A DNA stretch of 42,852 nt from Planctomycetota bacterium. Its GTDB lineage: Bacteria > Planctomycetota > UBA8108 > UBA1146. Positions 8,668-16,920 of this stretch are shown here, in pieces. Made by a program: the position numbers and the translations under genes. Position 1 is the stretch's first letter, and each line of letters opens with the position of its first letter. The stretch lies in the NCBI GenBank assembly GCA_002711105.1, contig PAIH01000004.1:1-42852 (forward strand), written 5' to 3'. The notes under the pieces are model-generated. The model worked only from the letters and a program-made list of their open reading frames with translations. It was not told the DNA's origin and searched no databases.

Positions 8668-9666
8668 ATGCCGATCGATGGAAAAATCGAAGATCTGGTG
8701 GAAATGGCTCTTTCCTGCATCCACAGAGAACATCCCTATTATCTTGCCCTCGTTATTCAAACCGATGAGGATTTGAAACTTCCTCGACAACTCACCCCCG
8801 TATTTCGCGGTGCTTTCGACTGGCACTCTGCAGTTCATTGCCACTGGACGTTGGTACGAGCCCTTCGGATGGGACTCGACGAAGAATTGGCAAGCCGTTG
8901 TCGCAGCGTCCTCGAATCTTCTTTCAACGAAAAAGACATCGAGCTGGAAGTCAGCTTCGCCACGGAACGACCTGGCTTTGAAGTTCCTTATGGTCGCGCC
9001 TGGCTACTGCAACTCTCCACCGAGTTGAAGGAGGTAAAGGTTCCGCTGGCACAGAACCTGGATCCACTGGAGAAATTGGCGCGACGCGATCTTCTCAGCT
9101 GGTGTTCCCGGTTGGATCATCCAGTTCGTTCAGGTCAACACGACCAGTCGATGTTCTCGCTGGGCCTGTTTCACGATTGGGCCATATCGAACAAAGACGA
9201 GGAATGTATCGAAACGGTGGAATCACTAGCTCATCGACATCACGGAAAAGACTGCGATCTACCTTGTCGCTTTGAACCCTCGAATCATGACTTTCTCTCT
9301 CCATCCCTGGCCACGGTAGATCTGATGCGTCGGGTGTTATCCGGCGATGAATTCGATTCCTGGATCAACAAGGCGCATCCAGAGCTAATCTCCGGCCAGT
9401 GGCCTGTGGCTGTCGCACAATGCCCTGATCCAGCCGATGGGAAACTCTCTCATCTCGACGGTCTCAACCTGTCGAGGGGATGGATGCTCGCTGCTATTGC
9501 GGAAGCAATGGATCAAGGTTCATCAGGAATCGAAGCGATGGCAACGAAACACGAAAAAGCAGGACTCGCCGGTGTTCACCCTGAACATTATTCAGGCGCG
9601 CACTGGCTCGCTTCCTTCGCCATGTATCTGATCACAAAACGCTGGAAGCTCACCGAACCAGATTAA
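8668..9666 (+). CDS. DUF2891 family protein
   Basis: The protein matches the DUF2891 pattern: a conserved 'FRGAFDWHSAVHCHW' near the N-terminus, a mid-region 'PCRFEPSNHDFLSPSL', and a C-terminal 'HYSGAHWLASFAMYLIT'. Members are predicted alpha/alpha-barrel-like soluble proteins of unknown function. The ORF track begins at 8545, but the first 41 codons look non-coding. The ATG at 8668 has GGAGGA at the right distance and begins at the family's usual N-terminus, giving 332 residues. It diverges from rimO and ends 4 bp into the convergent ftsK stop. The family is recognised; the activity is not known. Confidence 0.88.
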   Translation: MPIDGKIEDLVEMALSCIHREHPYYLALVIQTDEDLKLPRQLTPVFRGAFDWHSAVHCHWTLVRALRMGLDEELASRCRSVLESSFNEKDIELEVSFATERPGFEVPYGRAWLLQLSTELKEVKVPLAQNLDPLEKLARRDLLSWCSRLDHPVRSGQHDQSMFSLGLFHDWAISNKDEECIETVESLAHRHHGKDCDLPCRFEPSNHDFLSPSLATVDLMRRVLSGDEFDSWINKAHPELISGQWPVAVAQCPDPADGKLSHLDGLNLSRGWMLAAIAEAMDQGSSGIEAMATKHEKAGLAGVHPEHYSGAHWLASFAMYLITKRWKLTEPD

Positions 9667-12140
9667 GTCTGAGCCTGCATCTCTTCCCACTCTTCGAGAG
9701 TCAATTTGATCTCTCTGGCCTTCGAGCCCTTGAAAGCTCCGACGATCCCCTGCTCGGTCATGATGTCCATCAGACGTGAGGCTCGGGTATAGCCAATTCC
9801 CAGTCTGCGCTGCAGCAAGGTGGTCGAACCGCGTCCCGTTTCCAGGATGACACGAACCCCCTCTTCAAAGAGCTCGTCCTCGACAGCTCCTATACCACCG
9901 GCACCATCTGGAGGGCCCTCCAGGAAGGTATCAATCTCCTGGGAAAATTGAGGTTTCGACTCCTTGCGCAGGTGCTTCATGATCTTCTTCAGCTCCTTGT
10001 CGGAGATGAAGGTGCACTGAGCACGAACCAGATCGGATGTATCAGGTGGCAGATAAAGCATATCGCCCATCCCCAGCAACCTCTCTCCTCCGACACGGTC
10101 GAGAATGGTTCTCGAATCGATTCTGCTGGCCACCTTGAAACAGATCCTCGCCGGGAGGTTGGCCTTGATCAGCCCTGTGACCACATCGACCGATGGCCGC
10201 TGGGTCGCAAGAATCACATGGATCCCTACTGCACGTGACTTCTGTGCCAGGCGGATGATGCTGGATTCCACCTCCTTGGCACTCGTCATCATCAGATCTG
10301 CCAGTTCGTCGATGATGATGACGAGACTGGGCAATCGATCAGGCGCCTGTTCGGCTTCCTCGTGATTGGTCTTCTCGGCCAGTAGGTCGTAACGCTCCTT
10401 CAGATCCTGCTCGTTGTATTCGCTGAGATTACGAACTCCAGCTTTGGAGAAGAGCTCGTATCTCTGATCCATCTTACGGACCAACCAATCAAGCGCCGCT
10501 GGAGCTTTTTTCATATCCGTGATCACCGGAGTCAGAAGATGTGGAATGTCTTCAAAAGATGAGAGCTCGACCATCTTCGGATCGACCAGTATCAACTTCA
10601 AATCATCGGGCGATCTCGTCATCAGAAGCGAGGTGATGATCGCATTGATACAGACAGATTTTCCGGAGCCAGTAGATCCCGCGATGAGCAGATGTGGCAT
10701 CCGGGATAGATCCTCAACGATCGGTTCTCCCGCAGCATCTTTTCCCAGCAGCAGAGGTATTTTGAGTTCGGAATCATGGAAAACACGGCTCTGCAGAATT
10801 TCTCGCAGGACGACCATTTCTCTTTGCTTGTTGGGAACTTCGATCCCCACCGTTGGCTTGCCTGGAATCGGGGCCACGACTCTCACACTCTGGGCCGACA
10901 ATGCCATCGCAAGGTCATCGGAGAGACTGACGATCTTGTGAACCTTGATTCCAGCGGCAAGACTCAACTCGTACTGAGTGATCACCGGCCCGCGCTGGAC
11001 GTTGGTGACCTGAGCGACGATTTTGAAAGACTTCAAAGTCTCCTCGATGCGAGTCGCCACGAGATTGAGTTCTTCACGCCCTTCCTCGTGATCCACGCTG
11101 GGCGGTTCGTCCAGGAAAGAAGAGGGAGGAGGCGAATAGACCCCATCGAAGGTGAGTTGCTGCTCCTCGAAGGTGTTGAAAGCTTCTTCCTGCTTCTCCG
11201 GCCCAAGCCTGATGGTGCGCTTCACGGGCGCTTCTTGCTCTTCTTCGTCGTCCTCAGCGTATTCTTCGGATTCGTCTTCCTCCTCGTATTCTTCCTCGTC
11301 GTCCTCTTCTTCCTCTTCCTCTTCGTCGTCTTCCTCGTACTCCTCGTCCTCGTCGTATTCTTCCAGTTCCTCGCCGTCTTCGTATTCTTCCTCTTCCTCA
11401 TCAGAGTCACCAAGCAAGAGCGCCTTCTCTTCATCGGTGACTTCCGAATCGGCAGACTTCTTGACGAACCGACCGGCTTTGGCGATTTTTGAACTGGCTA
11501 CCTGGCTCGCAGTCCCGATAGTGCCCGCCACTTTGCGAGCCATCCCTGGGGTTTTTTGACCCACTCCTGCGATTGCTCCCGCCACGAATGCGATGCTGGA
11601 CCTCAGCAGTTGTGCCACCGGCATTCCGGTCGCAAACATCAGTCCCAGTGCCAGAGCAAGGAAAGAGAAGATGGTCGTTCCCGTAATTCCAACGGCATCA
11701 AATGCCATTGATCCGAAGTACATCCCGATGACACCACCCCTGTAATCCGATCCGGGCAGGAGGGAGGTCTCGGCAAAGCGGAACTCAAGGAAGCAAACCG
11801 CAAAAACGAACAGGCCCAGGCCCAGGATTCGCGGCCACCATGAGGCGAAACGAACCTGAAATAACAGCAATCCGGACCAGGCCGCATAGAGCAACGACAG
11901 CAGGAAACTGGCAACAGGGCCGAAAATCTCGAAGTGGCGGATGGCGATGAAACGGCCGAATTCTCCACAGGCATTCTCAACACTGCGTCCCTGCGCCACC
12001 AGATACTCACTATAGAGCGCAATGAAAAAGAAGGCTGCTACCGCCAGCAATGCCAGCGCCCCGGCCTCCTTCGCCAAACCTGTTGATTTCAAATTGGCGT
12101 CCTCGCGACGACGACGCTGATTACGATTTGAGCTCATCAC
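9663..12140 (-). CDS. ftsK: DNA translocase FtsK/SpoIIIE with hyperacidic linker
   Basis: FtsK pumps chromosomal DNA at the division septum and activates dimer resolution. The 825-residue protein has four to five N-terminal membrane helices (about residues 25-190), then a short linker. A stretch at about 240-310 is almost only Glu, Asp and Tyr. The alpha and beta motor domains follow, with Walker A 'GSTGSGKS' near residue 488, Walker B 'LVIIIDELADL', and the 'LATQRPSVDVVTGLIK' motif. The C-terminal gamma winged helix reads 'RLGIGYTRASRLMDIM', the DNA-orienting domain. The GTG/ATG start overlaps the coaB stop. It is the last gene of the tpiA-to-ftsK operon. Only the acidic linker is unusual. 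Confidence 0.95.
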   Translation of the reverse strand: MMSSNRNQRRRREDANLKSTGLAKEAGALALLAVAAFFFIALYSEYLVAQGRSVENACGEFGRFIAIRHFEIFGPVASFLLSLLYAAWSGLLLFQVRFASWWPRILGLGLFVFAVCFLEFRFAETSLLPGSDYRGGVIGMYFGSMAFDAVGITGTTIFSFLALALGLMFATGMPVAQLLRSSIAFVAGAIAGVGQKTPGMARKVAGTIGTASQVASSKIAKAGRFVKKSADSEVTDEEKALLLGDSDEEEEEYEDGEELEEYDEDEEYEEDDEEEEEEEDDEEEYEEEDESEEYAEDDEEEQEAPVKRTIRLGPEKQEEAFNTFEEQQLTFDGVYSPPPSSFLDEPPSVDHEEGREELNLVATRIEETLKSFKIVAQVTNVQRGPVITQYELSLAAGIKVHKIVSLSDDLAMALSAQSVRVVAPIPGKPTVGIEVPNKQREMVVLREILQSRVFHDSELKIPLLLGKDAAGEPIVEDLSRMPHLLIAGSTGSGKSVCINAIITSLLMTRSPDDLKLILVDPKMVELSSFEDIPHLLTPVITDMKKAPAALDWLVRKMDQRYELFSKAGVRNLSEYNEQDLKERYDLLAEKTNHEEAEQAPDRLPSLVIIIDELADLMMTSAKEVESSIIRLAQKSRAVGIHVILATQRPSVDVVTGLIKANLPARICFKVASRIDSRTILDRVGGERLLGMGDMLYLPPDTSDLVRAQCTFISDKELKKIMKHLRKESKPQFSQEIDTFLEGPPDGAGGIGAVEDELFEEGVRVILETGRGSTTLLQRRLGIGYTRASRLMDIMTEQGIVGAFKGSKAREIKLTLEEWEEMQAQT

Positions 12141-12811
12141 TCCCCGTTGAAGGCACGGTCGCAGCGGCGAGAAGCGACTCTTGTGCCAATGAACTCGACG
12201 ATCTTAACGGCCAGATCACGCTTGGCGACATCCAGCAACTTGACCGCAGGCTCCCCCGGTTCAATCCAGACGTAATCCCCCATGGCCGTACCCAGGTTGT
12301 CCGGCGTGTTGCAAAGTACCAGATCCAGACGCTTGTTCACGGCCTTTCGCCGTGCTTCTTCTTCACTCTGGTCCGCCTCGAGGGCAAATCCCACCAGAAC
12401 TCGTTGCCCCCATTCATCTTCCTTCTGGGCACCTCTCCCCGCCAAAACATCAGGATTCCGAATCAAAGTTAGATTCCAGTCCTCACCGGACTTCTTTCGT
12501 TTCCCCGCAATTCGCTCGGCAGGGCGATAGTCACAAACCGCAGCACTGGCGACCATTGCATCAACCCGGGGCCACAGTTCCACGGCGATCTGTTCCAGTT
12601 CGCAAGCTGTGGTAAAGGGGTGGTGAATCACTCCTTCAGGGGGAATCAAATGAACCGGACCGAGTGCCAGATGGACTTCCCAGCCCTTTGCCTGCGCAGC
12701 GCTCGCCACCTCGATTCCCAGGGTCCCACTGGCTCCGTTACTGAGAAACCTGACATCGTCGATGGGCTCACGCGTCGGCCCCGCAGTGATCAGCAGGACC
12801 GGGGACTTCAA
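12137..12811 (-). CDS. coaB: Phosphopantothenate-cysteine ligase (stand-alone CoaB)
   Basis: CoaB joins phosphopantothenate and cysteine using a nucleotide triphosphate in coenzyme A synthesis. This 224-residue protein corresponds to the C-terminal half of the usual bacterial CoaBC fusion. Visible motifs are 'LLITAGPTREPIDDVRFLSN', 'ASAAVCDYRP' and the Lys-rich 'GKRKKSG' followed by 'LIRNPDVLA'. The start is a TTG that overlaps the coaC stop (TTGA), so both halves are translationally coupled although encoded as separate proteins. The order coaC-coaB-ftsK continues the operon. Confidence 0.92.
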   Translation of the reverse strand: MKSPVLLITAGPTREPIDDVRFLSNGASGTLGIEVASAAQAKGWEVHLALGPVHLIPPEGVIHHPFTTACELEQIAVELWPRVDAMVASAAVCDYRPAERIAGKRKKSGEDWNLTLIRNPDVLAGRGAQKEDEWGQRVLVGFALEADQSEEEARRKAVNKRLDLVLCNTPDNLGTAMGDYVWIEPGEPAVKLLDVAKRDLAVKIVEFIGTRVASRRCDRAFNGE

Positions 12812-13383
12812 GAGAGTTCTCGCGCAGCAATAAGACCAGATACGATTTCATCGATCTCATCGAGATCTGCCAGTCTCCCTGGCCCCGTCGAACCACAGGC
12901 CAAATGGCCCATTCCGGGTCCGACGATGTGAAATCCACGCTCCTGCAAAATCCTGATGTTGGTTTGAACCGCAGGATTCTGCCACATCCGATCATTCATC
13001 GCCGGGCACAGCACGGTCGGACCATCCCAGGCAAGAGCAGTGAGGCAAACCACGTCATCCCCGAATCCATGGGCCAGACGTGCGATGTGATCCGCACTGG
13101 CGGGAGCGATCACGAATACATCCGCATCGTCTCCGGCACCAATATGTTCCGGTCGGTCATGAGTACCCACGGGATGCCAGATTTCCGAGATCACCTCGGA
13201 TCGAGTCACGGACTCAAAAGTGAGAGGTTGAATGAATCGACACGCCGCAGGAGTCATTCGAACCCGAACCGCGGCCCCGCGCTGGGTCCAACGAGAGGCA
13301 AGATCCACTGCCTTGTAAGCAGCAACACCTCCGGTAACACCGAGGATGATTTTTCGGGATTCCCAATTCATGGCATCGTTCAC
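12808..13383 (-). CDS. coaC: Phosphopantothenoylcysteine decarboxylase (stand-alone CoaC)
   Basis: This flavoprotein decarboxylates phosphopantothenoylcysteine to phosphopantetheine. The 191 residues match the N-terminal half of CoaBC: 'ILGVTGGVAAYKAVDLA', the flavin-binding 'VIAPASADHIARLAHGFGDD', the substrate-binding 'PAMNDRMW', and the catalytic-Cys loop 'GHLACGSTGPGRL'. The GTG start at 13383 (an ATG four codons later is an alternative) has no obvious ribosome binding site. A perfect 14-bp hairpin lies between it and the preceding rpoZ gene. Its stop overlaps the coaB start. Confidence 0.92.
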   Translation of the reverse strand: MNDAMNWESRKIILGVTGGVAAYKAVDLASRWTQRGAAVRVRMTPAACRFIQPLTFESVTRSEVISEIWHPVGTHDRPEHIGAGDDADVFVIAPASADHIARLAHGFGDDVVCLTALAWDGPTVLCPAMNDRMWQNPAVQTNIRILQERGFHIVGPGMGHLACGSTGPGRLADLDEIDEIVSGLIAARELS

Positions 13384-13392
13384 GGAAGATCA

Positions 13393-13425
13393 CGGTGCGA
13401 CGTGTGCAAAACACACGTCGCACCG
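13393..13425 (-). promoter_or_regulatory. Perfect 14-bp hairpin between rpoZ and coaC
   Basis: CGGTGCGACGTGTG and its exact complement flank a 5-nt loop. The hairpin fills most of the 48-bp gap between the rpoZ stop and the coaC start. No T-run follows on either strand, so it is not a standard intrinsic terminator. It may attenuate, protect or process the operon transcript. Confidence 0.6.
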
Positions 13426-13431
13426 CCTCCA

Positions 13432-13779
13432 TCATTCCTTGGTAGGATTGAGGAACTGCGAAAGTTCCTTGATCCGCTCTTCTTTGACCTTCTTCAGATC
13501 AGAACCGTAGACCTCTTTCTCGTCATCCGAGTCGCCATCTCCAGAGAGCTTGCGCGCATCGGTAAGGAAGCTGGCCTCGGAAACCTCCAGCTCTGCAAGA
13601 ATAACCTTATCCTGCAGGATTTCTTGAATCACGATCTCCTGTAGATCGGTCGAGTCAATCTCAACAAGTGGACGAGCCCCTCGCTTCAGTTCCACTATGC
13701 GCTTCTGCATCAGAGCAGTGAGCTGGAGCTTCCCGCCCGTCTTCTCCACGAGCTGGTCTTCGATTTCGACGTCCAGCAC
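13432..13779 (-). CDS. rpoZ: DNA-directed RNA polymerase omega subunit (divergent)
   Basis: The gene lies between gmk and coaC, the conserved position of rpoZ. Residues 5-40 fit the omega fold: 'LVEKTGGKLQLTALMQKRIVELKRGARPLV', equivalent to the 'RFxLvxxaxxRaxqL..G..p' pattern. The rest is a charged helical C-terminal extension, as in planctomycete omega subunits. Omega assists RNA polymerase assembly. The track starts at an ATG at 13791, but GTG 13779 has GGAGG five bases upstream, so I use it (115 residues). The sequence is divergent, so the call depends partly on context. Confidence 0.78.
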   Translation of the reverse strand: MLDVEIEDQLVEKTGGKLQLTALMQKRIVELKRGARPLVEIDSTDLQEIVIQEILQDKVILAELEVSEASFLTDARKLSGDGDSDDEKEVYGSDLKKVKEERIKELSQFLNPTKE

Positions 13780-13834
13780 GAATGCCTCCATTCCAGATCC
13801 AGCGGTCTTCGAGCGCCGGGTCCTCGGTTCTAGT

Positions 13835-14410
13835 TCAAATCTCTCTCCTGCGACTCAACTCTTCTTCGATGATCGAGGAAACTTCCTCGACCGTATCATC
13901 GAGCACATCGTTGACGACGCAGTGATCGTACCTAAACTTCTGTTTCAGCTCCGAGAGCGCGTTACGCAATCGAAGGGTAATTGTCTCATCATCTTCAACA
14001 CCGCGACTCTCGATCCGTTGTCTTAGTTCCTCGATCCCAGGGGGCTCCAGGAAAATCTGCAAGGCTGCTACTTCGTCCTGACGCAACTTCTCAGCACCCT
14101 GGACGTCGATCAGCAACAGTACCGCCCTGGACTGATCGAGCTGTTGCTCAATACCCTCCCGAGGGCTTCCATAGAGATTTCCGTGCACCTCCGCGTGCTC
14201 CAGAAATCCCCCTTCCTCAACGCATTTCTCAAATCCTTCGCGATCAAGGAAGTGGTAATCCACTCCATCTTTCTCCCCTGCTCGAGGAGACCTGGTGGTT
14301 GCAGTGATGGCCCGGACATACCCGGCTTCCTTCTGTAGCCCCTCGCTCACCACGGTCTTTCCGACCCCGGAGGGTCCAGAAAGAACCACTAGGATTCCGC
14401 GAGCGGTCAC
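13835..14410 (-). CDS. gmk: Guanylate kinase
   Basis: Guanylate kinase phosphorylates GMP to GDP with ATP. The P-loop is 'LSGPSGVGKT'. The GMP-binding region reads 'ATTRSPRAGEKDGVDYHFLDREGFE', and the family's 'EHAEVHGNLYGSP' motif is intact. The 191-residue length is standard. The start is a GTG. It lies downstream of yicC and upstream of rpoZ, the widespread yicC-gmk-rpoZ-coaBC order. No unusual features are seen. Confidence 0.97.
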   Translation of the reverse strand: MTARGILVVLSGPSGVGKTVVSEGLQKEAGYVRAITATTRSPRAGEKDGVDYHFLDREGFEKCVEEGGFLEHAEVHGNLYGSPREGIEQQLDQSRAVLLLIDVQGAEKLRQDEVAALQIFLEPPGIEELRQRIESRGVEDDETITLRLRNALSELKQKFRYDHCVVNDVLDDTVEEVSSIIEEELSRRREI

Positions 14411-14455
14411 TGCACCGCCCCCTTCTCTTGGTCCTCCCTGCCGAGAGGAGTTTCT

Positions 14456-15337
14456 TCACTCGATGTTCTGTGTCTGCTCTCGCAATCGATCCACCTGAAC
14501 CTTGATCTCGACCACAGTGTGAGCGAGATCATGTCGCGGTAATTTCGAAGCCATCGTATTGGCTTCACGAAACATCTCCTGGGTCAGGAAATCGAGACGA
14601 CGACCAGCTCGTCCACCCTCGGAGATGACCTTGCGATATTCAATGAGATGACCACGCAACCGAGCCAGCTCTTCGGTAATGTCTGAACGCTCCGCCTGGA
14701 TGCCGATTTCCCGAGCTAGATCCTGAGAATCTAGATCCACTCCGGTCGGCTCTACCCACTGACGGATCCGTTCTTTAAATCTCTGACCTAACCATTGCAT
14801 CGCATCCGGTAGGGCCTCTTCAAGCTCAGTAATCCCTTTCTCGATACAAGAAAGGATGCGATTAAATTCCTCGCGCAGTCGCTCTCCTTCACTTTCTTGC
14901 ATCTGCCGCAATGTCCCGACTGCTTCTTCGAGAGCGTTCATCAGCTGAGCGTCTGATTCTTCATCAGTCTGATGTTCCAACCCCTCCATACCCTGCATCT
15001 GGATCACGTCGGAGATCTTTACCTCTTGACCTGGTGCGATCTCGTCACGGAGGAGACATAGCCTTTCGTAGTTCTTCTTGATCGCAACGAAACCGGAGTT
15101 GTCGAGGCCATTGTCGATATCCTCAACCTGTATCGAGATGGATATAGAACCCCTCCCGATCTTATCCTTCAAAAAGTTGTCGATCTGTCCCTGGAGCGAC
15201 GAAAACGCATCGGGGAGATGGCTAGAGATCTTGAGATATCGGTGATTCACCGATCTCAACTCCACCCTCACCCGGACTTTGTCCGTTTCACGGGATCCGG
15301 ATCCGAAACCCGTCATGCTCCGCAGGGTATCGGTCAA
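14456..15337 (-). CDS. YicC/YloC family endoribonuclease
   Basis: This 293-residue protein starts 'RSMTGFGSGSRE', has 'VELRSVNHRYLKISSHLPD', and ends with 'FLTQEMFREANTMASKLPRHDLA..VVEIKVQVDRLREQTQNIE'. All three are hallmarks of the YicC family, whose E. coli member is reported to be an RNase acting on small RNAs. The middle part is a long charged helical region. The start is a TTG that overlaps the secG stop (TTGA). Its place just before gmk is conserved in many bacteria. Confidence 0.93.
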   Translation of the reverse strand: MTDTLRSMTGFGSGSRETDKVRVRVELRSVNHRYLKISSHLPDAFSSLQGQIDNFLKDKIGRGSISISIQVEDIDNGLDNSGFVAIKKNYERLCLLRDEIAPGQEVKISDVIQMQGMEGLEHQTDEESDAQLMNALEEAVGTLRQMQESEGERLREEFNRILSCIEKGITELEEALPDAMQWLGQRFKERIRQWVEPTGVDLDSQDLAREIGIQAERSDITEELARLRGHLIEYRKVISEGGRAGRRLDFLTQEMFREANTMASKLPRHDLAHTVVEIKVQVDRLREQTQNIE

Positions 15338-15927
15338 TTGCCGCTTCCCCCGTTTTCATTCGCCGCACCACCTCCGGCTGGGATCTCGACAGGAGTATCG
15401 CCAACCGGATCACCGTCTGCCGGAGGGTCCACCACCGGAGGATCCACCACTGGAGGGTCCGCCACCGGAGGGTCCACCACCGGAGGGTCCACCACCGGAG
15501 GGTCTACCACCGGGGTATCATTGTTGACAGCACCTGCGGCATCTCCGACATTCACCGCGTCGCCGCCGATCACCGCTTCAGCTCCGCCAATCGCATCGCC
15601 GATTCCTACGTTTTCTGATCCAGGAACACCCCCGACTCCCGGTTCCAGAGCACCAAACCCTGGCTCGATCGGATCGGGCTTGAGGCGGGTGTCATCTCGA
15701 TCTTCTCGGGCCATCAAGCCCACGGTGATGCAGAGCAAAAAGAACGCTACAGCGAGAAACATCGTGAAACGAGCTATGCCACTGGTGGTACTGGTACCCA
15801 ACATCTGCTCCGATCCGCCCAGCCCGAAAGCTCCCGAGAGCCCAGCCTGTTTCGGTTCCTGTAGCAGTATCGCCAGCCCCAGCAGGACCGTTACGCATCC
15901 CAGAACAATCATCAGAAAGGTCAGCAT
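15334..15927 (-). CDS. secG: SecG preprotein translocase subunit with Pro-rich repeat tail
   Basis: Residues 1-75 are a standard SecG: a first helix 'MLTFLMIVLGCVTVLLGLAILLQ', the conserved loop 'GLSGAFGLGGSEQMLGTSTTS' and a second helix. SecG stimulates SecA-driven export through SecYEG. SecG proteins are usually 70-120 residues, but this one has 197. The extension is low-complexity: Gly/Ala-rich, then six PPVVD-type repeats, then a Gly/Asn end. The ATG has GAGGTGA upstream. It lies 36 bp from tpiA and overlaps yicC. The repeat tail is encoded by a 15-bp minisatellite. Confidence 0.93.
   Translation of the reverse strand: MLTFLMIVLGCVTVLLGLAILLQEPKQAGLSGAFGLGGSEQMLGTSTTSGIARFTMFLAVAFFLLCITVGLMAREDRDDTRLKPDPIEPGFGALEPGVGGVPGSENVGIGDAIGGAEAVIGGDAVNVGDAAGAVNNDTPVVDPPVVDPPVVDPPVADPPVVDPPVVDPPADGDPVGDTPVEIPAGGGAANENGGSGN
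15421..15510. repeat. Six 15-bp tandem repeats inside secG
   Basis: Six consecutive near-identical 15-bp units (plus-strand CGGAGGGTCCACCAC) encode PPVVD/PPVAD in the secG reading frame. Unit length is a multiple of three, so copy-number changes would keep the frame. Confidence 0.9.
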
Positions 15928-15963
15928 CTCTTCACCTCATCTGTAGGGCAGAAATCCGACGTA

Positions 15964-16773
15964 TCACGCCGTTGCAATTCCCGCGTCCAGAATCTCCAGG
16001 AAACTCGCCGCTTTCAGGCTCGCTCCTCCGACCAAGGCTCCATCCACCACATCGAGACCCAGCAGGTCTCGCGCGTTATCCGGTTTCACACTTCCACCGT
16101 AAAGGATCGGTATTCCATCCGATGCCGATCCAATTTTCTTCTGGAGAAGTTCTCGAAGATGCTGGTGCACATCTTCTACCTGCTCCACTGTCGCAGTACG
16201 GCCGGTTCCGATGGCCCACACGGGCTCGTAAGCGATCGCGTACTCATGTTTCTTATCAAATCGAGATAGTCCCACTTCAAGTTGATGTGAAACCACCTCG
16301 AAGGTACGACCTGCATCTCTTTCTTCCGACGTTTCACCGATGCATAACAACGGACAAAGTCCATGGTCAACAGCAGCAGTTAACCGCCGCGCCACATCTT
16401 CATCGGTCTCTCCAAAGTGAATCCTTCTCTCCGAGTGCCCGACCAGAGTCCAACGGGCACCGAACTGATGTGCCAGTTCCGCACCTACTTCTCCGGTGTA
16501 GGCACCAACAGGACGATCCGAGATCTCCTGCATGCCAATCTCGAGAACAGCGGACTCCGGAAACCCGTTGCCAAGGCACTCAAGGCCTTCTCGTGACACC
16601 AACCAACCAAGCCAGGGGGTCGGTGGAAAAATCACTACCTTCACCGGCGGATTGTGCTCGCCAGCAGGAATCCGACTCATCGTACCTGCAGCGACCTCTC
16701 GCCAGAGAGATTCGCCCAGATTTCGATCGGGATTGTGCTTCCAGTTCCCCGCAATGATGGTCGGTCTGTCCAC
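15964..16773 (-). CDS. tpiA: Triosephosphate isomerase
   Basis: This enzyme interconverts dihydroxyacetone phosphate and glyceraldehyde 3-phosphate. Catalytic residues are present: Asn and Lys in 'AGNWKHN', the electrophile His in 'LVGHSERR', the base Glu in 'AYEPVWAIGTG', and the phosphate-binding 'ILYGGSV' and 'GALVGGASL'. The 269-residue length is slightly long. The usual NWKMN is NWKHN here, a substitution next to but not in the active site. The start is a GTG with GGGGAGAAG upstream. It is the first gene of the eight-gene operon ending in ftsK. Confidence 0.96.
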   Translation of the reverse strand: MDRPTIIAGNWKHNPDRNLGESLWREVAAGTMSRIPAGEHNPPVKVVIFPPTPWLGWLVSREGLECLGNGFPESAVLEIGMQEISDRPVGAYTGEVGAELAHQFGARWTLVGHSERRIHFGETDEDVARRLTAAVDHGLCPLLCIGETSEERDAGRTFEVVSHQLEVGLSRFDKKHEYAIAYEPVWAIGTGRTATVEQVEDVHQHLRELLQKKIGSASDGIPILYGGSVKPDNARDLLGLDVVDGALVGGASLKAASFLEILDAGIATA

Positions 16774-16869
16774 GCTTCTCCCCGGGCCAAACCCGATCCG
16801 GCAGTCGAGAACGGTGCGCCGAGCCAGCTCGGATCAGAACTGGGGCCAGACCCGGGCGCAAGCTGGGAG

Positions 16870-16896
16870 ATTATCAGCCACCCCAGACTTCGTCAA
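16870..16896 (-). promoter_or_regulatory. Candidate promoter of the tpiA-ftsK operon
   Basis: On the minus strand TTGACG is followed after 15 bp by GATAAT (or after 17 bp by TAATCT), about 100 bp upstream of the tpiA start. It is the best housekeeping-type promoter in the 147-bp gap between the SDR gene stop and tpiA. Confidence 0.4.
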
Positions 16897-16920
16897 CCTG
16901 TTATGCTGGAAGGAGTTCCG

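Noticed and set aside
10776-11492. 238-residue plus-strand ORF inside ftsK
   Set aside because: It is fully antisense to a conserved ATPase domain, and its Phe/Leu/Val-rich end again mirrors the acidic tract.
11152-11559. Serine-rich plus-strand ORF
   Set aside because: It is the antisense shadow of the acidic linker of ftsK (GAG/GAA/GAC read as CTC/TTC/GTC and their frame shifts).
12904-13644. 246-residue plus-strand ORF
   Set aside because: It is antisense to coaC and rpoZ, which have clear motifs and operon context.
15218-15946. 242-residue plus-strand ORF rich in GGSTTGG repeats
   Set aside because: It is antisense to secG and yicC, and its repeats are the reverse complement of the secG minisatellite.
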